Assembly (NCBI GenBank): GCA_963775825.1
Contig: CAVZKY010000043.1
Span: forward strand, 248,001-312,000
Length of the DNA: 64,000 bases
Source of the DNA: Bog-532 sp963775825
GTDB taxonomy: Bacteria; Actinomycetota; Actinomycetes; Streptosporangiales; Streptosporangiaceae
Reading direction: 5' to 3'
Below the pieces are notes generated by a model. That model was not told the DNA's origin and made no database searches. It was given only the letters and a program-made list of their open reading frames with translations. Numbering within the stretch: position 1 is the stretch's first letter; each line of letters begins with the position of its first letter. Shown piece by piece: positions 42,846 through 52,863 of this stretch. Made by a program: the position numbers and the translations under genes.

Positions 42846-44411
42846 ATGGCTGCCATGGCCCAGCCAGCGACGGCCGTCAGGCTCGCCGAACTCGTCGCCG
42901 CCCTCTCACTCGGCATTGACCTGGGCTTCGGCCAGCCGATGGAGCATGTCCTGCGTCAGTGCCTGATCGCGATGCGGCTGGCAGGGCGGATGGGCCTGGA
43001 CGACGACGCCCTGTCTGCTGTTTATTACACGTCCCTGCTGGTCAACGTCGGCTGCCATACCGATGCGCATGAGCAGGCGAAGTGGTTCGGCGACGACATC
43101 GAGCTGAAATCGCACAAGTACGACTACGACCAGAAAAGCCTGGTGGCCGCGGCAGCATCATTTCGGCGCCTCGGCCAGGGTCATCCGCCGATGCACAGGT
43201 TCCGGATCGGGCTAGAGTTCGCGCTGTCAGGCTTCCGCGATCTAGACGGGATGATCGCGCAGCACGCGAACATAGCCTGCTCGCTCGCAGCTGAGCTCGG
43301 CCTGCCAGCTGAGGTACAGAACGCGATCGCAGCATCGTATGAGCGCTGGGATGGCCGCGGCTGGCCCGGCGAGCTGCGCGGCGACTCGGTACCGCTAGCG
43401 TCGCGGCTCGCACAGCTGGCCGAGTACATGGAGGTGGCACATCGCGTCGGGGGCGAGGACGCCGCGGTGGCGATGGCCCGCAAGCGCCGCGGGACGCAGT
43501 TCGACCCCGATCTCGCGAACCTGATCTGCACCGACACAGTCGAGATCCTTGGCGGCCTCGGCACCGCCCGGACGTGGGACGCGGTGATCGGCGCTGAGCC
43601 CGCGCTGAGCATGACACTGTCCGGCGGGCAACTCGATGCGGCGCTGCTCGGAGTCGCGAACTTCGTGGACCTGAAGTCGCCGTACATGCTCGGCCACGCC
43701 AGCGCGGTGGCCAAGCTCGCCAGCATTGCCGGCGCCACGCTCGGCCTGGACGACGGCGAGGTAGAACTGCTGCGCCGGGCCGCGCTGGTCAGTGGCCTGG
43801 GCAGGCTGGGCATCTCGAATTCGATCTGGGATAAGTCCGGGCCGCTCGGCGCCGGCGAGCGGGAACGGGTGCGCCTGCAGCCGTACCTGACCGAACGGAT
43901 GCTGCAGCAGTCCGGCTGCCTAGCGTCACTCGGCTCGGCCGCGGTGCTACTGCGTGAGCGGCTCGATGGCTCGGGATATCCGCGCGGCCTCGCCGGGAAC
44001 GCCATCTCGGTACCCGGCCGGATCCTCGGTGCCGCTGACGCATACCAGGCCATGCGCGAGCCTCGGCCGTATCGCAGCGCGCTGTCCGGGGGCGATGCTG
44101 CCGCCGAGCTTCGCGCCGAGGCCACAGCAGGCCGGCTAGCCAGCGACGAGGTTGAGGCGGTGCTCTCGGCCGCAGGTCACCCAACCTTGCGCCGGCGAGA
44201 TCGTCCGGCGAATCTCACCCATCGCGAGGTCGACGTCCTGCGCCTGGTCGCGCGGGGCCTGTCCAGCAGGCAGATCGCCGACCGCCTGGTCATATCGCCG
44301 AAGACGGCGCGCAATCACATCGAGCACATCTACGCCAAGATCGGCGCGTCCAGCAGGGCTTCCGCGAGCCTGTTCGCAATGCGGAACGGCCTGCTGCCCG
44401 ACTTCGACTAA
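42846..44411 (+). CDS. Tandem HD-GYP-like LuxR regulator, HD dyads lost
   Basis: 521 residues. Two HD-GYP-like halves: the first at about 30-200 (YYTSLLVNVGCHTDA, then YERWDGRGWPGELRGDSVPL), the second at about 275-420 (GHASAVAKLASIAGATLGLD, AALVSGLGRLGISNSIWDKS, RERLDGSGYPRGLAGNAIS). The C-terminus is a LuxR HTH (LTHREVDVLRLVARGLSSRQ, IADRLVISPKTARNHIEHIY). In both halves the metal-binding HD pair is missing (VSGLGR where VHDLGR is usual), and the HHE motif before DGSGYP reads LRE. It may bind but not hydrolyse its ligand. The last residues are PDFD. Confidence 0.87.
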   Translation: MAAMAQPATAVRLAELVAALSLGIDLGFGQPMEHVLRQCLIAMRLAGRMGLDDDALSAVYYTSLLVNVGCHTDAHEQAKWFGDDIELKSHKYDYDQKSLVAAAASFRRLGQGHPPMHRFRIGLEFALSGFRDLDGMIAQHANIACSLAAELGLPAEVQNAIAASYERWDGRGWPGELRGDSVPLASRLAQLAEYMEVAHRVGGEDAAVAMARKRRGTQFDPDLANLICTDTVEILGGLGTARTWDAVIGAEPALSMTLSGGQLDAALLGVANFVDLKSPYMLGHASAVAKLASIAGATLGLDDGEVELLRRAALVSGLGRLGISNSIWDKSGPLGAGERERVRLQPYLTERMLQQSGCLASLGSAAVLLRERLDGSGYPRGLAGNAISVPGRILGAADAYQAMREPRPYRSALSGGDAAAELRAEATAGRLASDEVEAVLSAAGHPTLRRRDRPANLTHREVDVLRLVARGLSSRQIADRLVISPKTARNHIEHIYAKIGASSRASASLFAMRNGLLPDFD

Positions 44412-44514
44412 CTGGCCGCCGAAGATGGGGCAACTGCCTCATGCGCTAGGCACCGGCCCGAAGTTACCGTCGCCGGTACAAGCTCGAACCGGCAGCTAAC
44501 AATAGGAGCACACC

Positions 44515-44997
44515 ATGCCTGCGTTCTCGAAGGACACCGCACCGAACGTTCAGGATTCCGGCCCTGCGGTCGACCGCGGCGGAGAGCTGGAGGGCTACAC
44601 GGCCAACTTCGTCACGATCCGACAGGCGCATTCGCTGGCGGCCATGCTCAAGGGCCTTCCCGGCGACAGCTGCCAGTGCCCACACTGGGGCTACCTGCTA
44701 GCCGGGACGATTACGGTCAGCTACGCCGATCACGAGGAGACATACCGGGCGGGAGATGCCTTCTACATGCCGCCAGGTCACGTACCTGCCGCCGAAACCG
44801 GCACGGAGTTCCTCCAGTTCAGTCCCACCGATCAGCTGGCCGCGACACTTGCCGGGATAAAGGCCAACGCCGCAGCCATGCAGGCTGACCGGCAGGCTCG
44901 GTTGGGCAGGCGGGAGTGCTGGATGACCGCCTCGTCGCGGCCATCACCGTTGCGGGTCGGCTTGGCGCCGGGGCGCGGGACGGGACACACTCGCGGT
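44515..44997 (+). CDS. Small cupin protein, stop codon missing
   Basis: About 125 family-like residues: RGGELEGYTANFVTIRQAHS, GDSCQCPHWGYLLAGTITVS, YADHEETYRAGDAFYMPPGH then EFLQFSPTDQLAATLAGIKA NAAAMQ. The cupin metal-site positions (His in CPHWGYLL, Glu, His in PPGH) are present. A stop expected soon after AAAMQ is absent: a TGA is seen one base out of frame at about 44884. The frame therefore runs on through a linker into the LuxR-type ATPase that starts at 44998. Probably a stand-alone cupin with a one-base indel at its end. Confidence 0.75.
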
Positions 44998-47436
44998 ATG
45001 GCCGATGTGCTGTGCCCGGTGGTGGTGGGGCGAGAGGCGGAGGTTGGCGTGCTGCGGGCGGCGCTGGGCGCTGCCGCTGATGGCGCGGGCGGCTTGGTGT
45101 TCGTGACTGGCGAGGCGGGCATCGGCAAGTCCCGGCTTGTTCGCGAGGTGGCCAGCGAGGCCAGGGCGCGGGACGTGGGGGTGGTTGCCGGCCGGGCGGT
45201 CCCCGGCGGCGCCAGTGCCCCGTATCGGCCGTTGACTGAGGCGCTGCTCCAGGCGCTGCGTGATCGTAGTGTCGCGGATGACAGGGACCTTGCGCCGTGG
45301 CTGCCTGCGCTCGGGGCGATAGTGCCGGCCCGGCCTGGGCGGCGGGGGCCATGGACAACGCCGGCGGTGCGGGGCGAGGCTGCGTTTGCTGCGGCGGCTG
45401 GCCCGGCCCGGCGCGCTGGTCGTGGTGCTCGAGGATCTGCATTGGGCCGATCCGGACACCCTTGCGGTCATCGAGTATCTCGGCGACAACATCTGGTGCG
45501 AGCCGCTGCTGTGCGTGGCGACGTGCCGGAGCGAGCAGCCATCTGCTGCGCTGGACCTGATGCGCCGCGTGCACGGGCGCCGCAGTGCGACTCACGTGTC
45601 GCTTGGCCGGCTGGACGAGGAGCATGTCGCCGTCATGGTGCGGGCATGCATGCCCGGGGCGGGCGCCGGCGTCGTCGCCCGTGTGCAGCACGCGGCCGAG
45701 GGGGTGCCCTTCCTTGTTGAGGAGGTGCTGGCGTCACCCGGGGTGCCCAGCTCGTTCGCGGACATGGTCCGGGTCCGCCTGGCCGGCCTGGGCGAGGATG
45801 AGCGGCGGGTGCTGCAGCTGGCTGCCGTGTTTGGCCGCCTTCGACTGGCGGCTGCTGCCTGCGGCGACGGGGCTGGCCGCCAGCGTGGTAACTGTCGCTC
45901 TGGAACGCGGCGTCGGCTGTCAGCTGCTCACGGTCGGGGGTGAGGAGTTCCGTTTCCGCCACGCGCTGACACGGGATGCCGTGGTGGGACAGCTGCTGCC
46001 ACCCACACGGGCCGTGCTCGCCGGCGGCGCGCTCGCGGCCGTCGAGGCGGCTCACCCGGATCTGCGCGGCTCATGGCGCGATGTGGCCGCGGACCTGGCC
46101 GCCCAGTGCGGTGACCGCGACCGGGCTGGTGTCCTGCTGACCTCCTCTGGCAGCGCGTCACTCCAGCGAGGGGGCTCGCAACCGCTGTCGACACGCTCCG
46201 GCGTGCCGTAGGGCTGCTCGACGATAGTGACCGGCGCGCCCCCGCCGAGGCGAGACTGGTCGAGGCGCTGGCGCTGGCGGGACGGGTCGATGAAGCAATG
46301 GCAGTCGGTGATCGCCTTATCGCCCAGCTCGGTCAGGGCGGCGCCGCGGCGGCCGCGCGCGCGCCGAGGTCCACCTTCAGCTCGCTCACGCCGCTGCGGC
46401 GGCGACGAGGTGGCCAGCGGCCAGCGTGCATCTCGACGCTGCCAAGGGGTTGCTGGCGGCAGACCCCGAGCCGGCACTCGCTGCCCGCGCGGCGGTCCTT
46501 GAGGCCGAGGTGGCGTTCGCCGGCAACGACGTCGATGCTGCTCGCCGCCTGGCCGAGAACGTGCTGACCTCGGGCGATGCAGGCCCGGAGGTCTGCTGTC
46601 ACGCGCTTGAGCTGGTGGGGCGAAGCCAGCGCACCAATGATCTCGACGCGGCGCGGCAAACGTTCGAGCGGGCGTTGGCTACCGCGGATGCCGCTCATCT
46701 TCAGATCTGGCGGCTGCGTGCGCTGCATGAGCTGGGCACGATCGAGATGTTCGATCACGCCGGTACCGGGCGCCTGTTCGAGGCGAGCCGGACCGCGGAC
46801 GACCTTGGTGCCCTGAGCACTGCCGCTGTTCTGGACCTGCAGCTGCTGCTGCCTTCATCTTCCGGTTCGCGCTCGATGCCGCCGAGGCACGCCCGGGCTG
46901 CCCTGGCCATCAGCGAAAGGCTGGGCATGGGTCAGATCCGGGCGATCGCGCTGGTGTTCCTCGGCGAGATCTTCGGGCTCCGGCAGCAACCCGCGGAGAT
47001 GGAGCGGTTTCTTGCGCTCGCCGCCTCGGCAGCCCCCGGCGACCCGGAGATCGAGGGCAGCGCCTGGGGCGGCGGCCGGGCCATGATGGCACTACTCGGT
47101 GGTGACAGGGCCGGTGCCATCGACGCCCTCGGCCGGGGCGTTGCCCTGCTGAACACGTTGCCGCAGCAGGGGCCCGCGCACTACCGGGGCCTGTGGCCCT
47201 TGCTGCTGGCCAGCGCCGGCGACGAGCGGGCGGAGGCCACCCTCGACGAGGCACGCCGTTTCGGGGTCACCGTGAACCGGGTCAACCGCGGCCTGCTCGG
47301 CTACGCCGGCGCCATTGTGGCCGGGCGGCGAGGCGCTAGCCAGTCCATCCGGCAATCCCGCTGCGGCAAAGATGGCGATGCCTCTCCCGCCATCGCCGGG
47401 CGCTATATGAGCAGCACATTGATCCCGGTGGCCTGA
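44998..47436 (+). pseudogene. LuxR-type STAND ATPase regulator, multiply frameshifted and lacking its HTH
   Basis: Pieces in order: VVGREAEVGVLRAALG and Walker A VTGEAGIGKSRLVREVASEA (45045-45150). After a shift near 45.35 kb comes LVVVLEDLHWADPDTLAVIE (Walker B) and LRRVHG-type sensor region up to VLQLAAVFGR. After a shift near 45.84 kb comes FDWRLLPAATGLAASVV, then FRFRHALTRDAVVGQLLP. After a shift near 46.18 kb comes DTLRRAVGLLDDSDR, then LAGRVDEAMAVGDRLIAQLG. After another near 46.35 kb a long TPR part runs to 47436. The family ends in a LuxR HTH, which is absent here. At least four indels plus truncation. Confidence 0.82.
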
Positions 47437-48024
47437 GAACGAGAGCCTGGCGCCGGAGGAGACGCCCGCCCATGCCGCGGAGCGCCCTATGGGTTTGGCC
47501 GGGTTACCGCTTCGGGCGTGCCGGGTGGGACGGGGGAAGGGCGATCACCGGGCAAGGAAAGGCCGGCACCTGACCGGGCCACTGACCGGGCCGGGAAGAG
47601 GGCGTGAGGTCTGTACCACCCCAACCACCCGAACGGGGCTCCTGCCTGCCTTCTGTGCGCCAACAAGGCGAGACGCGGACCGGCCTGAGTGCGCGTGGTA
47701 CCCCCGGCGCGCGACTCGCGCAAACTGTAATTACCCTGGTCAGCCACCAAATGGCGGCTGCCGTAATAGGCTACGTAGCCGTTCTGTGAACGGCCGAACA
47801 AGAGCCATTCTCGCCCCCCGCGCTGGCGACGACTCTGGCCATTCTCGCCGCCGTGGCGACGACCTCGTGACGGTCTTGCGGCTGCCGAACCTGAGAGAGC
47901 GGACTCGGGGTGCCTGCGCTTGACCGTCGGGACAGTTCACCGTTACTGTGCACATTGCGGAGGCCACGCCACTATCTGCTGGGCGGTAAGCAACTCTCTT
48001 GGGCGCACGTGAAGCGGGGCAGAG
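47437..48024. other. Long intergenic region
   Basis: About 590 bases after the broken regulator. Open frames on both strands lack ribosome sites and show no domain pattern. ACTGACCGGGCC repeats (CCTGACCGGGCCACTGACCGGGCC near 47569-47592) are the only structure. The missing HTH of the regulator is not here. Confidence 0.45.
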
Positions 48025-49808
48025 ATGAATGCACTCACGCGGTCATATACGAACGCTCGCACCGGGGCTAACACGGCGGAGACCGTTCTCACACCGGCGC
48101 TGGTTGGCAGCAATCTGCTCGTCAAGCACTTCAGCCTCGATGTGAACGACGATCCCCGTATTGAGGCGCAGCCTTTGTTTGCTTCCGGCGTCCAGATCGG
48201 CGGTCAGGCACCTCGCGATATTGTCTACGTCTGCACAATGGCGAACAACGTGTGGGCCTTCGATGCCGACACCGGTCAAGCGGTCTGGCCTAAGCCCGCA
48301 AATCTGGGAACACCGATTTCACCGACCCCGGCTGACCACATTGACCTCCATAACATTAACGTTCATTGGGGCATCCTCAGCACGCCAGTGATCGATCTCG
48401 CAACCAGCACGATGTACATCGTCTGCTGGACAAGCCAGAACGGAAGTGTCGCCAAGGCGCAATTTCAGGTCCACGCACTGGACATCACCACGGGACAGCC
48501 GCGTCAGCAGCCAATAACGATCGCGGCGGACGCCGCGGCACAAGGCGCTCCCGGCGTGCTCTTCGCGCCCTCGCGCAACAAACAGCGAGCCGCACTTCTG
48601 CTCACGACAACGCCCGCCGCGGGCGGCGCGGGCGGCGCGGCAAACAAGACCCTCTTCGCCGCTTTTGCGACGACGCATGAGAACCCGGATGACCCGGGGA
48701 CGCACGGCTGGATCATCGCCTTCGACGTGGACGCATTCCGGCAGACCGCCGCGTGGTGTACCACGCCGCACGGGAACGGTTGCGGGATCTGGCAAGGCGG
48801 TGGCGGTATCGCCGCGGACGATGCGGGCGACCTGTACGTCATGACCGGCAACTACGGGGTCGAGGTGGCACCGCCGGCCGGGGACCTGCCGCAGAGCATC
48901 GTCAAGCTGCACTACACGCCGCCGGCCGCCGCCAACGCGGCGGAAGCCTCGGCGCCGTCGCCTGGTTCACGCCCTTTCACGACTCCGACCGCAACCCCAA
49001 CGGCGACGATGACTTCCAGGACTACGACCTCGGATCGGCGGGGCCGCTCGTTATCCCCGGCCTGGGCCTGGTCGCCGGCGCCGGCAAGGACGGCGTGCTC
49101 TACGTGCTCGGCCAGGACACGGCCGGGTTCGGCCAGGGCAGCAACTTTGCCGTGCTCAAGGAGCCGCCGATTTTCTATACCTACTTCCCCGGCTTCGGCA
49201 TCGACGCGTCGTTGGTGCACAACCTGGACCACCTGTACGACGGGAAGACACATCACCTGCATGGCGGCTCAGTGTTCTGGCAGAGCCCGACGCATGGCCC
49301 GATGCTGTTTTGCTGGGGGGAGAACGAGCACCTGCGAGCGTGGACAGTGGACCCGTCGGGTAAAGTGACCTTTTTCGCCAAGAGCGCCGAAACCGCGTCG
49401 GCGGGTGCGGGCGGCAGAGGCGGAATGCCCGGGGGTATGCTGGCCCTCTCTTCAAACGACGGCCAGCCAAACACCGGGATCATCTGGGCGCTCGCGCCTA
49501 TCTCAGGCGATGCAAACAGTTTCGTCGTACCGGGGATCTTGCGCGCCTACGACGCGGAAAAGCTCGATCCGGTGCCCAATGCGGACGGGTCGCCACGGCT
49601 GAAGCTGCTCTGGGACAGCACCCACATCCCCGGTAACACCTTCGATCATTGCAAGTTCTGCCCGCCTGTTATCGCCAATGGAAAGGTGTTCGCGCCCACC
49701 TACGACGGCAGAATCGACGTCTACGGCCCCGTCAGCGTGGCAGCTGGCCCGATCCCCACCAACGCCAATCCGCTGCATGTGGTGGCAAGCCTGCAAAAGA
49801 AGCCATGA
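48025..49808 (+). pseudogene. PQQ-type quinoprotein-like beta-propeller, one frameshift
   Basis: Frame 1 from the ATG at 48025: RIEAQPLFASGVQI, DIVYVCTMANNVWAFDADTG and WGILSTPVIDLATSTMYIVC, then HGWIIAFDVDAF and GIAADDAGDLYVMTGNYG. Near 48.95 kb it shifts to frame 3: GSLGAVAWFTPFHDSDRN, LVAGAGKDGVLYVLGQDT, LRAWTVDPSGKVTFFAKSAE, IIWALAPISGDANSFVV and FCPPVIANGKVFAPTYDGRI to a stop at 49808. The joined product is about 594 residues of propeller blades with DADTG-type turns. Without the single indel it would be intact. No export signal or metal-PQQ residues could be confirmed. Confidence 0.75.
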
Positions 49809-50218
49809 TGCCCTTTCCCCTCGCCCCGGTCCTGGCGCTGGGCCTCGATGGCTTCAACGTCTGTGCCGGCCCATCTCAATGGTATAAAGAGGCTGCCTGA
49901 AAATCGGCGGCGGCCACGCCGTACACCCAAACCGCAAGGTCACGGAATGTTACGCCTGGCGACCGAATGTTGCACGAGTGCAGCACCTTACCTACCAGAG
50001 GGCGCTCGGCCGGGCCCGGTCCGTGCCGCCGAGCGATCTGCTGGGGCCTAGCGCCGCAGACGGCTACCCACGCGGAGCCGCCCAGTCCGTACTACCGGCC
50101 GTGGAGTCCGAAGTAACTGGGCGGCCGGGCTGCAGCCGCGCGGCCCGGCTGCCGCGAACGCACGGCTGCGGCGCGAGAGACTGGGCCCGGGACCACGATT
50201 CTGCGGAGGCACTGACTG
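49809..50218. other. Intergenic, nothing recognised
   Basis: About 410 bases. Contains the GGAGG ribosome site at 50205-50209 for the next gene and otherwise nothing I can support. Confidence 0.4.
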
Positions 50219-50824
50219 ATGACGGAACAGGCGCACCCAGAGTGGGACGCCAGCTACACGGCCGACGCGCCGGCCCCGTGGGACATCGGCAGGCCGCAGC
50301 CGGCTTTTGTCCGGCTCGCCGACGAGGGCCGCCTGACCGGGCGCCTTCTCGACGCTGGCTGCGGCACCGGCGAGAACGCGCTGCTCGCAGCCAGTCGTGG
50401 CGCCGACGTCACCGGCATCGACGTCGCGCCGGCCGCGATCGCGCGGGCGCGGGCGAAAGCGTCCGAGCGCGGGCTGACCGCGCGGTTCGAAGTCGCAGAC
50501 GCACTCGGCCTCGGCCGTCTCGGCCGCAGTCTCGACACCGTGATCGACAGCGGGGTCTTCCACGTATTCGGCGACGACGACCGGGCCCGGTACGTCGCCA
50601 GCCTCGCGGCTGTGCTGAGACCAGCCGGCGCTTGCTACCTCATGTGCTTCAGCGATCGGCAGCCAGGGACCTGGGGCCCGCGCCGCATCCGCGCGGACGA
50701 GTTGCGCGCGGCGTTCAGCGACGGCTGGGCCGTCGAGTCGATCACCGCCGACGCCTTCGATATCAACCCGATGGATGGCACGACGCAGGCCCAGGCCTGG
50801 CTAGCCGCGATCAGGCGTAACTGA
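50219..50824 (+). CDS. Class I SAM-dependent methyltransferase
   Basis: 201 residues; GGAGG lies nine bases before the ATG. Motif I LLDAGCGTGENALLAASRGA (about 42-61), acidic motif II GIDVAPAAIARARAKASERG, motif IV-like DTVIDSGVFHVFGDDDRARY. The N-terminus (WDASYTADAPAPWDIGRPQP) is shared with small actinobacterial methyltransferases related to thiopurine methyltransferase. The acceptor is unknown. Stands alone. Confidence 0.92.
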   Translation: MTEQAHPEWDASYTADAPAPWDIGRPQPAFVRLADEGRLTGRLLDAGCGTGENALLAASRGADVTGIDVAPAAIARARAKASERGLTARFEVADALGLGRLGRSLDTVIDSGVFHVFGDDDRARYVASLAAVLRPAGACYLMCFSDRQPGTWGPRRIRADELRAAFSDGWAVESITADAFDINPMDGTTQAQAWLAAIRRN

Positions 50825-50989
50825 CCACACCACTGAGTACCCCACAGCCGGACGGATCCTGATCTCCCTGAGTACCGGATCCGGGAATGATCGTGGTGCC
50901 CCCAACGCGAGCGCCGTGCAGGGCCTGGCGCGCCTGACACACAGTTGCCGGGGCTGCCCAGGACCGGGGCCGTAGCTTAGCCTGATCCC

Positions 50990-51472
50990 ATGTCAGCATC
51001 TGATGCCGAGCCGGGATCGCCGTCAGCCGGGCCATGGCCGGGGAAGGCGTTCCAGGGCAGCGAGATCACCGTGTACTTCGACGCGCAGCGATGCCGGCAT
51101 TTCGCCGAGTGCCTGCGCGGGCTTCCCGAGGTATTCAATGGCAAGCAGCGGCCCTGGATCGCCCCGGGCGCCACGAGCGCGGCGCTGGTCGCCGAGGTCA
51201 TCGGCCGCTGCCCGTCCGGGGCCCTGCACTACCAGGCACCTGGTATTGCCGGTGAGCAGCCCGATGTCCCGGCCACTGTCCGCGCCGTCGAGGGCGGTCC
51301 TTTCCTCCTCCGCGGTGATCTGCGGATACAGGCAGCCGGCGGCTGGGTGACCGATACCCGGGCGGCGCTGTGCCGGTGCACTCGCAGCGCCCGCCAGCCC
51401 TTCTGCGATGCTGCGTGCGACGCCCCCGAACCGCCGGGCCCGCCCGATCGCCCGGAAGAACAAAGACCGTGA
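50990..51472 (+). CDS. Fusion of ferredoxin-like (YjdI/Fer4_19) and CDGSH-type domains
   Basis: 160 residues. N-terminal module at about 25-82: ITVYFDAQRCRHFAECLRGL, then VFNGKQRPWIAPGA and RCPSGALHYQ, the Cys pattern of YjdI-type mono-cluster proteins. C-terminal module at about 125-145: ALCRCTRSARQPFCDAACD, which aligns with the CDGSH zinc-finger-like iron-sulfur site (CxCxxSxxxPFCDGSH). The last ligand, normally His, is Cys, giving a possible four-Cys site. Such fusions are known and probably bind 2Fe-2S clusters for electron transfer. The partner is unknown. Confidence 0.85.
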   Translation: MSASDAEPGSPSAGPWPGKAFQGSEITVYFDAQRCRHFAECLRGLPEVFNGKQRPWIAPGATSAALVAEVIGRCPSGALHYQAPGIAGEQPDVPATVRAVEGGPFLLRGDLRIQAAGGWVTDTRAALCRCTRSARQPFCDAACDAPEPPGPPDRPEEQRP

Positions 51473-51900
51473 TCCGGCAGGACCGATGCGCACAAGTAAC
51501 CGCCGATCTTAACGGCTGCGGCATCGTGGCTGAGCGGAGCGGCGAGCGCCCAGATCGGGATGTTCTGCGCTCGTAGTTGCTTGCCGCTAAGTTTCCCGGA
51601 GAGCGTCGGCGGCGCCGTGCGGCTCCCCGGTGACCGGTCCGGCAGTTGGCGGTACCCCGGCTCCGCGCAGCCCCGGCTTCGCGGCGGGCCCGGGCCGGGG
51701 CTCATTCGCACAGCCCGGATAGGGCGCGTCTGAGGACGTCCTGTCCGGTCTTGGCCAGTGGCGGGCTCCGTTCCGCTTACCGGCAGAGCGTGACCGGGCG
51801 GCGCTGGGTCGCCGGGACCGGCGCATTCCGGCGGCCGGATGATCATCGGGCGGGGTCAGGGACAGCCCGGGGACCTGGCGGGGGCTTTGCGCCGCCACGG

Positions 51901-51989
51901 TTATCCACATGTCCACAGCCCCGCTCGTCCACATATACACAGGGGGCTGAGCAGCGTATTTACCCAAATTATCCACATACCTATCCACA
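51901..51989 (+). promoter_or_regulatory. Cluster of DnaA boxes
   Basis: Two perfect TTATCCACA boxes (51901-51909, 51969-51977) plus CTATCCACA (51981-51989), TCGTCCACA (51925-51933) and ATGTCCACA (51909-51917), all on the plus strand within 90 bases. The patch is AT-richer than its surroundings. No dnaA or dnaN gene is near, so this is not obviously the chromosome origin. Confidence 0.75.
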
Positions 51990-52121
51990 GGGCGTTACCC
52001 TTGGCAGGCCAAAGGGCTACAGGTGAGCATGAGTCAAGGGAGAAAGCCGTGATACCGCGTTACACCCTCCCCCCAGGTGGGCGGGAGATGACCGTCACGC
52101 GCATCGCCTGCTAGCCAAGGC

Positions 52122-52158
52122 GGTCCCGGCCAGGTGTTCGCAGCACCCAGCCGGGACC
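52122..52158 (+). promoter_or_regulatory. Strong hairpin in the 5' leader of the LysM-lysozyme gene
   Basis: GGTCCCGGC (52122-52130) pairs perfectly with GCCGGGACC (52150-52158). Inside, GGTG pairs with CACC around a 7-base loop, with symmetric CA/CA internal bases. It ends about 34 bases before the ATG, with a TAGGAG ribosome site between. It could be a terminator/attenuator or a leader RNA element. Confidence 0.55.
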
Positions 52159-52191
52159 TTGTGTCGGACCAACCTTAGGAGCAACCCCGAC

Positions 52192-52829
52192 ATGTTCAGT
52201 ATGGCAGTTACCGCACTGGCGAAGTCGCTGATCGTGGCGACGGTTTCACTGCACCCAGCGGCGGCGCCCCCGGCCCCGGCGCACTATATCGCCCGGCCGG
52301 GCGACACCTTGTCCAGCATCGCCCGCCACGAGTACGGCAGCGCGGCCGACTGGCCCGCCCTGTGGTGGATCAACCGGCACGCGGTGCCCAACCCCGACGT
52401 CATCGCGGCCGGCCAGCGGCTAGCGCTGAGCACCTGGCACCCGCGCCAGGCATGGCTGGACCGGGCCGCCCGGGCCGCCATCCCCATACCGGCGCCGGCC
52501 CGCCGGCGAGCGCGCCCACCATGGCGGTGGCCGCAACCACGGGGCCAGCGCCAGCGCCGGCCGCGGCGACCTCACCCGCGGGCACCTCCAGCGTGGCGCC
52601 GGGCGGCTTCCAGGCGTGCGTGATCGCCCGCGAGTCCGGCGGAAACGCCCAGGCCGTCAACCCGGCCTCCGGTGCGGGCGGCCTCTACCAGTTCCTGCCC
52701 AGCACCTGGCAGAGCCTGGGGTACTCCGGGCTGCCGGAAGACGCGCCCGTCAGCGTGCAGAACGCGGCATTCCAGCAGGCATACGCCCAGTCGGGCACCG
52801 GCCCATGGGCACCCTCCGACGGGTGCTAA
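52192..52829 (+). pseudogene. Secreted LysM plus lysozyme-like (Rpf/SLT-type) protein, one frameshift
   Basis: Frame A from the ATG at 52192: signal-like hydrophobic N-terminus (ALAKSLIVATVSLH), then LysM HYIARPGDTLSSIARHEYG and DWPALWWINRHAVPNPDVI. Near 52.49 kb the coding moves to another frame: a Pro/Ala linker (AVAATTGPAPAPAAATSPAG), then the lysozyme-like domain FQACVIARESGGNAQAVNPA, AGGLYQFLPSTWQSLGYSG, FQQAYAQSGTGPW, with catalytic Glu in RESGG. It should bind and cut peptidoglycan outside the cell. One indel separates the two domains; it may be a sequence error. Confidence 0.78.
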
Positions 52830-52863
52830 CCGCAGCAGTGCGGGCAGTCCCGGCCGGGCCGGC

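Larger units (their letters stand above)
51473..52191. other. Long non-coding region with DnaA-box cluster and hairpin leader
   Basis: About 720 bases without a supportable gene. It contains the DnaA-box cluster (51901-51989) and the hairpin before the LysM gene (52122-52158), both listed separately. The remainder shows nothing. Confidence 0.55.

Noticed and set aside
47487..47923. Overlapping frames on both strands in the long gap after the LuxR pseudogene
   Set aside because: No ribosome sites, no domain pattern, Arg/Pro-rich on both strands.
51901..51989. Chromosomal replication origin
   Set aside because: No dnaA, dnaN or other origin genes nearby and only five boxes; kept as an orphan cluster.
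52020..52120. c-di-AMP (ydaO) riboswitch upstream of the LysM gene
   Set aside because: Position is suggestive, but I could not find the conserved core by eye; only the hairpin is reported.
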